Positions 37,014 to 42,556 of a stretch of 42,556 nt of DNA are shown here, piece by piece. Every line of letters begins with the position of its first letter. Positions within the stretch are counted from its first letter, which is position 1. A model generated the notes under the pieces. That model did no database searches. It was not told the DNA's origin and worked only from the letters and a program-made list of their open reading frames with translations. This stretch comes from Nanobdellota archaeon (lineage in GTDB: Archaea > Nanobdellota > Nanobdellia > Tiddalikarchaeales > Tiddalikarchaeaceae): positions 1 through 42,556 of the forward strand of contig JAFGFH010000021.1 in NCBI GenBank assembly GCA_016931175.1, in the 5' to 3' direction. Position numbers and translations under genes: made by a program.

Positions 37014-37995
37014 GCCTTAATTCTATCTTGTCACTGAATAATTCAGCAAACTCAGGAGCCTTGCTTTTATCCCCTATTTTGTCAAAGTATAAGAATCCTT
37101 TTTCTGCCTTGCTTAAGACTACGCTTCCCAGTATTTGTCTAGCATCATCAAGCGTTGCCTCACTAGTATGATTAACTATGAATAAATCCTGCTGGTGCAA
37201 GTACTTAGCATTATCAAGTTTCACAACTGCAGCATTAGCATTAAAGCAGGCGCCAGTTAATTCATTCCCTTGAATTAAAGGAAGGCTTTTGATATTAACT
37301 GCGGAAAGCAAGTCTTCTCCAGCGAAGTCAGCGTCAAGTATTCTCTTAATAACACTATCTCTCTTTTCGTAGCGTGATTTGTCAACAACTGCTCTCTTAA
37401 TCTTCCTTGAAAAATCGTTATAACAAACAGAGTATTTATCCATCTCTTCAAGAGCACTGCTTGACCCGGAATGCATAATATCTTTAATAACGCCTTCCAA
37501 ATCATCTTCTTCAAGCATTCTAACACCTGCAATCTCAAAATTCTTAGGCCAGTTAAACCTGGTATTATCATCTTTCTTAACAATAATACTCTCATTAGGT
37601 CTTAAAGCGTAATTCTTAGCCAATAAGTCAACCGCTCTGTCAACACCAATATTCCCTTCATAATCCTTGCATTCAATAAGCATAAGATAAGCGTTGCTTC
37701 CCCTGTCACTAATCCTGATATCACTAGCACCATTATTTATCAAATTCAGCGTTTTATCATTAACAACTGCTACGTCAATCTCGTGGCAGCCAATAACAAC
37801 ATTCTTTAAAATCTTGAATTCAGGCATGTAAAGCCAGTGATCCAGCACGCCTGCAGGGTAAGGATTCATACTCTCAGCTGACTGGAATACTACTCTATGA
37901 GTATCCTGCTCAAAACTTCTTCCCTTCAGGTTATTAAACGCTCCAGTGCTGATATAATCTCTTCCTGCCATAACCTGAAATAGAGATTTTTTCAT
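37000..37995 (-). CDS. Putative PD-(D/E)XK nuclease-like protein
   Basis: [14 protein letters not shown]...[24 protein letters not shown]...(I)ECK pattern typical of the restriction endonuclease-like fold. Confidence 0.6.
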   Translation of the reverse strand: MKKSLFQVMAGRDYISTGAFNNLKGRSFEQDTHRVVFQSAESMNPYPAGVLDHWLYMPEFKILKNVVIGCHEIDVAVVNDKTLNLINNGASDIRISDRGSNAYLMLIECKDYEGNIGVDRAVDLLAKNYALRPNESIIVKKDDNTRFNWPKNFEIAGVRMLEEDDLEGVIKDIMHSGSSSALEEMDKYSVCYNDFSRKIKRAVVDKSRYEKRDSVIKRILDADFAGEDLLSAVNIKSLPLIQGNELTGACFNANAAVVKLDNAKYLHQQDLFIVNHTSEATLDDARQILGSVVLSKAEKGFLYFDKIGDKSKAPEFAELFSDKIELRPTSF

Positions 37996-38031
37996 TTAAA
38001 AATCCTATTATGGGATGTTTTATAGCAATTC

Positions 38032-38068
38032 TTTTAAATGAGTCGATTATTCTATTAGTTCAACTAAT
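38032..38068 (+). promoter_or_regulatory. Thermosome promoter: TATA box (38032-38039) and palindrome ATTAGTT-C-AACTAAT (38054-38068)
   Basis: TTTTAAAT TATA; 15-bp palindrome centred at 38061, about 25 bp downstream, at the expected start site. Confidence 0.55.
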
Positions 38069-38084
38069 TAGGGGTGATTATAAT

Positions 38085-39737
38085 ATGAGTAATACAGTAC
38101 AACCAATATTCATACTGCCAGAGGGTTCTAACAGGAATACTGGAAGGGACGCTCAGAGGAATAACATATCAGCAGCAATAGCTGTAGCTGAAACAGTGAG
38201 GACAACTCTTGGACCTAAGGGTATGGACAAGATGCTAGTTGACGCCTTAGGAGACATAATAATAACTAATGACGGGGTCACTATCTTGGAAGAGATGCAG
38301 GTGAACCATCCTGCAGCTAAGATGCTCGTAGAAGTATCAAAGACTCAGGAGCAGGAAGTAGGAGACGGCACAACAACTGCAGTAGTGTTAGCAGGCGAGT
38401 TGTTGAAGAAGGCTGACGAATTATTGGACCAGAACATTCACCCAACAGTGTTAACTAATGGTTACAGAATAGCCAGCTTGAAAGCTATGGAGATACTGCA
38501 GTCATTTGCTGAAAGTGTTAAAGTTAATGACAAGAAGATGCTTGAAAAAGTAGCAATTACTGCAATGACTGGCAAGAGCGCGGAGATTGCAAGGGAGAAA
38601 CTAGCAGACATGATAGTTGAAGCAATCGGCACTATTACAGAGACTAACGGCAATGACATATTCATTGACAGGGAAGCTTTGAAGATTGAGAAGCGGACCG
38701 GCGGAAGCGTTGATGACAGCGAACTAATAAAAGGTATAGTGATAGATAAGGAAAGGGTTCACGCTGATATGCCAAGAAAAGTAGATGACGCTAAGGTATT
38801 ACTGCTTGACGCAGCACTTGAGGTTAAAGAGACTGAAAAGGATACTCAGATTAGAATCACGAGGCCTGAAGAATTGCAGGCGTTTCTTGAACAAGAGGAG
38901 CGCATGCTTCACAGTATGGTGAAGAATGTTATAGAATCAGGAGCTAACGTAGTCTTCTGCGAGAAGGGAATAGATGACACAGTGCAGCACTTGCTTGCTA
39001 GGAAGAAGATTTACGCGTGCCGCAGGGTAAAAAAGAGCGACATGGAAAAATTATCCAAAGCAACAGGCGCGAAGATTGTAAATGAAGTGGATGAGATAAC
39101 AAAGGAAGACATCGGATTTGCAGGACTCGTTGAACAGAAAAAGATTGGCGGAGAAGAGATGACTTTCGTTGAAAAGTGCAAGCACCCTAAGAGTGTAACT
39201 TTATTAATCAGGGGCGGAACCGAGCACGTAATTGACGAGATTGAACGAGCAATCGTTGACTCAATCGGCGACATTATCAGCGTAATCAAGGATAATGGCA
39301 GAATAGTCGCAGGAGGAGGAAGTGCTGAAATTGAGGTCAGCAAGCAGTTGAACAATTACAGCGATACATTGAAGGGAAGGGAGCAGTTGGCTGTTAAAGC
39401 CTTCGCGCAAGCATTAGAGGTTATTCCAAGAACTCTTGCAGAGAATGCAGGAATAGACCCGATAGATATACTCGTAGCTTTGAAGGCAAAGCATGAGTTA
39501 AAAGACGGTTACGACTTCGGGCTTAGCGTGTTTGACGGAGCTGTTAAGAACATGAAAGAGTTGGGAGTAATAGAGCCTTTAAGAACAAAGGTTCAAGCGA
39601 TTAACAGCGCTACTGAAGCTGCTATAATGATACTAAGAATAGATGATGTTATAGCATCAGGAAAGGACAGGAGTCCTCAGATGCCTCCTGGCGGAATGCC
39701 TCCAGGTATGGGTGGTATGCAGGGAATGGGAATGTAA
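38085..39737 (+). CDS. thsA: Thermosome (group II chaperonin) subunit
   Basis: [74 protein letters not shown]-rich tail. ATG at 38085 with GGGGTGAT SD is preferred over the 38010 ORF start. Confidence 0.97.
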   Translation: MSNTVQPIFILPEGSNRNTGRDAQRNNISAAIAVAETVRTTLGPKGMDKMLVDALGDIIITNDGVTILEEMQVNHPAAKMLVEVSKTQEQEVGDGTTTAVVLAGELLKKADELLDQNIHPTVLTNGYRIASLKAMEILQSFAESVKVNDKKMLEKVAITAMTGKSAEIAREKLADMIVEAIGTITETNGNDIFIDREALKIEKRTGGSVDDSELIKGIVIDKERVHADMPRKVDDAKVLLLDAALEVKETEKDTQIRITRPEELQAFLEQEERMLHSMVKNVIESGANVVFCEKGIDDTVQHLLARKKIYACRRVKKSDMEKLSKATGAKIVNEVDEITKEDIGFAGLVEQKKIGGEEMTFVEKCKHPKSVTLLIRGGTEHVIDEIERAIVDSIGDIISVIKDNGRIVAGGGSAEIEVSKQLNNYSDTLKGREQLAVKAFAQALEVIPRTLAENAGIDPIDILVALKAKHELKDGYDFGLSVFDGAVKNMKELGVIEPLRTKVQAINSATEAAIMILRIDDVIASGKDRSPQMPPGGMPPGMGGMQGMGM

Positions 39738-39809
39738 GATTTCCCTAACATTTTTCTTTTATCTTTTTAACAAATCTTATAAATATTCACCCCTTATTTC
39801 TATTCTATC

Positions 39810-40379
39810 ATGGTTGCTAAAAAAAAGACTGCTAAGAAGACTGCTAAGAAGAAGACTGCGACTAAATCAAGCGTTAACAAAGAGATTAAAGCATTAAAGG
39901 AGCAGTTAGACGTATTCAAATCCCAGATGAGGGAGTCGAGCAGCGCCAAATTAGAGCAGAACATTGAAGATTTAAGCGAGCAGTTGAACAAGATGGTAAG
40001 CATTAACATTAACTTACAGTCTAAGATGACGGAATTACTAATCAAAGTTACAGACTTGATAAGGGAGAACAGGGAATTAATAAGCTTATTAGAAGAAGCG
40101 AGTTCTGGAGAGGAAGAGGAAGGAGAAGCGAATAAAGCATTTGATTCTGAGATTATGCTTGTGGAATTGAAAAAGATTGAAAAGAACACGAGCGACTTAA
40201 CAGCAGAAAACGTTAAATTAAACGATTACATAAAAAGAATGTATACTAAATCCCTTTTAAGCAAGGCGATAAAAGGCAAGGTTGAATCTTCTCCAAAGAA
40301 AGAAGAAGAGGAGCCAGTAGAAGAGGAAGAGGAAACACCATTACCTTTCCCAGAGGAGGCGAACATAAGTGGACTCTAA
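39810..40379 (+). CDS. Coiled-coil protein with Lys/Ala-rich N-tail and acidic C-terminus
   Basis: MVAKKKTAKKTAKKKTATKSS..., heptad-rich middle, PKKEEEEPVEEEEETPLPFPEE tail. Confidence 0.75.
   Translation: MVAKKKTAKKTAKKKTATKSSVNKEIKALKEQLDVFKSQMRESSSAKLEQNIEDLSEQLNKMVSININLQSKMTELLIKVTDLIRENRELISLLEEASSGEEEEGEANKAFDSEIMLVELKKIEKNTSDLTAENVKLNDYIKRMYTKSLLSKAIKGKVESSPKKEEEEPVEEEEETPLPFPEEANISGL
39827..39850 (+). repeat. 12-bp perfect tandem duplication (gactgctaagaa x2) encoding KKTAKKTAKK
   Basis: Direct reading of the sequence; a third degenerate copy follows after a 3-nt insertion. Confidence 0.8.
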
Positions 40380-40824
40380 AGCTATAACACCAATCGTATC
40401 AATAATACTTTTACTAATGATGACTGTATTCGCGAGCACTGCAGCTTACTTGTGGATGAACAGCATACAATCAAGCATTCAAGAAAACGTTCAAAGCAAC
40501 CTGCAGGAGAGTTTCACAGGACAATTAACTAGTTTCACTCTAATTTCAACGATTTGCAACGCGACATCGGATAATATTACTTTGATAATGATGAATACTG
40601 GAAGCGTTGACATAAGCAGCGGAGACTTGGTCGTATCATTATCAAGCACTACTGGTTCAACACTTGAAATAATAATAGATTCAGGTTTTGCAGGAATCGA
40701 CGCAGGCGACACAGTGAGTTTAGAGTTAGAATCAGATTATGGTATTACAGAAAGCAGCAGGTACACTGTTAAAGCAACAGTTCCAGGCGGAACAATGATG
40801 AGTGACTCTTGCCAAGGGCAATAA
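40369..40824 (+). CDS. Archaeal type IV pilin-like protein
   Basis: GTG start; MDSKAITPIVSIILLLMMTVFASTAAYLWM resembles the archaeal pilin N-terminus. GGAGG SD upstream. Confidence 0.8.
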   Translation: MDSKAITPIVSIILLLMMTVFASTAAYLWMNSIQSSIQENVQSNLQESFTGQLTSFTLISTICNATSDNITLIMMNTGSVDISSGDLVVSLSSTTGSTLEIIIDSGFAGIDAGDTVSLELESDYGITESSRYTVKATVPGGTMMSDSCQGQ

Positions 40825-40855
40825 TTTAAAACATACGAGTTTCTAATTTTTAATT

Positions 40856-42376
40856 ATGAATAATAAAGCTCAGGGAGGCCCGCCTCTTAACATGATAATA
40901 ATAGGAGCTTTAGTCTTAATAGTGTTCATAATACTCGGCACCTTGATTGTTACAAGAAGCCTTGGAATAAATGATTTATTACTAGGTATTAAACCTCAGG
41001 CTGAAGCAGTCAGTTACACGAGCGTTATCAGCGAGTGCTACAGCAGGTGCAGGACAATGGAGAATATTGTAGAATTCGATTACAGGTCAATGACGCAGGA
41101 AGACATGGAGAAGATTCCCAACTTCTGCTGCGAAGGAGGAGATACTAACGGAGACGGCGTAATAGGTGATGAAGAGATATGCGCGACACTATACCAGGAC
41201 TGCATAATAAGCGATTATACTCCGAAAGTTTTCTGCAAAGGAGTGGTTAACATTGAAGGAATAGCTCAGCCAATAGCTTACGATTTCACAATAGTAAAGG
41301 ATTATAACAGGGAAGGGTGCGGGGGAAGCGCTTACTGCACAGGCAGCTTATGCTTATGCTGTGACACTAGAGGAGAAGCAGTTATTAGTTTAAGCTGCCC
41401 TTTCGTTTACACTAATAATGGAGAAGATTGGAGTTTCGAGCATGAGAGTTACGGCTTCGCAGTAGTCAAGGAGTGGGAGTACGCGAGTTACGAAACCCTT
41501 AATCACTTAACTCCTGTTAATAACACGTTACAATTGCAGTTAAGGGAGGAGTTGCCTGAGACGAGTTACACTAACAATTTCGAACTAGTAAGAGTAACTC
41601 ACCCAGTTAATACTAGTGTCATGCCTGACTTGCACGGCAAGATTCATACAATAAAGAATCCAGTAAGTTATACTTCATTAACCGGCAACTTGTCCGGCTA
41701 CGTTGAGTCAAGAACGTTCACGTTCCCTAATTTAGGAAGTAATCCTAAACTCTTATTAGAGGTTAAGGAGTCAGGACTGGTGCGTGAGAGCGGTATAAAA
41801 CTCGTGGAGATGCTGGGAAGCAATAATTTAAACTTTTTTTACTCAATTATTGGTTTCGAACCCTTAAAGTCATTATTCAAGGATTGGAGGGAAGAGATTG
41901 CTGAGGTTAAGGTCAGCGTATTAGTTGATAACGAGTGGGTAGTTGTTGACAGTTTCGGAGTAGGAGGTTCTAAGTGGAATAGTATACTAATATCCTTGCC
42001 AATCATTGAAGCTGACGAGTATGTTGTGAGATTAGAGAATACTGTTGAAGCTTACGATTACGACTCCGTTTTAATGGATTTCTCGAATGAAGAAGTTGTT
42101 GAAACAGTAAATCTTGAACCAGTAATGTTGCAGGATTCATTAAGATTTGATGACACTAATTACTTGAAACTAGAACAGGGAGACTACGTGAACATCTCAT
42201 ACAACGCGCTGGATTGTCCAGCAAATAAGGCGTGCTCTTACGTTGTCGGCGTGAAAGGCTACTATCACATCACGCCGCCAAACAGTGAGAAAAAATTAAC
42301 ACCAAACTTGTTAATAAAAGTCTTCGACTTCATAAATAACCCTGAAAGAACAGTAGAGTATTGTTTGCTGGAGTAA
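40856..42376 (+). CDS. Membrane-anchored surface protein with EF-hand-like Ca-binding loop
   Basis: N-terminal TM MIIIGALVLIVFIILGTLIV; DTNGDGVIGDEE EF-hand loop; Cys-rich segment and beta-rich ectodomain. Confidence 0.7.
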   Translation: MNNKAQGGPPLNMIIIGALVLIVFIILGTLIVTRSLGINDLLLGIKPQAEAVSYTSVISECYSRCRTMENIVEFDYRSMTQEDMEKIPNFCCEGGDTNGDGVIGDEEICATLYQDCIISDYTPKVFCKGVVNIEGIAQPIAYDFTIVKDYNREGCGGSAYCTGSLCLCCDTRGEAVISLSCPFVYTNNGEDWSFEHESYGFAVVKEWEYASYETLNHLTPVNNTLQLQLREELPETSYTNNFELVRVTHPVNTSVMPDLHGKIHTIKNPVSYTSLTGNLSGYVESRTFTFPNLGSNPKLLLEVKESGLVRESGIKLVEMLGSNNLNFFYSIIGFEPLKSLFKDWREEIAEVKVSVLVDNEWVVVDSFGVGGSKWNSILISLPIIEADEYVVRLENTVEAYDYDSVLMDFSNEEVVETVNLEPVMLQDSLRFDDTNYLKLEQGDYVNISYNALDCPANKACSYVVGVKGYYHITPPNSEKKLTPNLLIKVFDFINNPERTVEYCLLE

Positions 42377-42470
42377 AATCTCATATTTAAATATATCGAC
42401 AACCCACTATATTTTTATATTACCTTTGTTTAGTTTTTATATTACTAGTGATGGGGGAGCCTTTGCCAAT

Positions 42471-42556
42471 ATGAAGCGGTTAGTTCTCGCTTCAGTAATA
42501 TTTTTCTTTACTGTTATCTGTCCAGTTTTCGCAGCCACTTGTTACACTCAAGACCA
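42471..42556 (+). CDS. Partial CDS of an exported protein (truncated by the window end)
   Basis: ATG followed by MKRLVLASVIFFFTVICPVFAATCYTQD: signal peptide; runs off the window. Confidence 0.6.
   Translation, partial: MKRLVLASVIFFFTVICPVFAATCYTQD

Noticed and set aside
38010-38084. N-terminal extension of the thermosome ORF ([25 protein letters not shown])
   Set aside because: Contains the promoter TATA and SD; homologous thermosomes begin near [14 protein letters not shown].
39011-39355. Antisense ORFs within the thermosome (also 38462-38665)
   Set aside because: Shadows of a conserved chaperonin gene.
1-42556. CRISPR array, integrase/transposase or prophage
   Set aside because: No regularly spaced repeats, recombinase motifs or target-site duplications seen; content is mostly housekeeping.

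Overview
This is a compact, AT-rich archaeal chromosomal segment. Archaeal markers in it include a thermosome, Nop5/fibrillarin, PCNA, TFS, RpoL, S26B-type signal peptidase, class III signal-peptide pilins and TATA-box leaderless promoters; a DPANN-like lineage is plausible but cannot be proven from the sequence. I support about 48 protein-coding genes, several promoter or operator elements and one short tandem repeat. I found no tRNA, rRNA, CRISPR array or obvious transposon. The most unusual locus is an anaerobic ribonucleotide reductase operon (about 15225-18839). In it, a complete NrdR-like Zn-ribbon plus ATP-cone is fused to the N-terminus of NrdD. The NrdD reading frame then stops in the middle of its C-terminal four-Cys zinc knuckle. 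The remaining CxxC and the glycyl-radical motif (RVVGYF) are encoded by a separate small ORF with a near-perfect Shine-Dalgarno overlapping the NrdD stop codon, followed by a glutaredoxin-like gene and nrdG. Secondary leads are an ATP-cone/PD-(D/E)XK nuclease in a 4-nt-overlap operon with LemA and DUF2207, a 15-bp palindrome centred on the predicted thermosome transcription start, a single bidirectional TATA between rpoL and nop5, a 980-aa orphan coiled-coil protein, and systematic 3' overlap of all convergent gene pairs. All family calls come from reading motifs; no database search was run.
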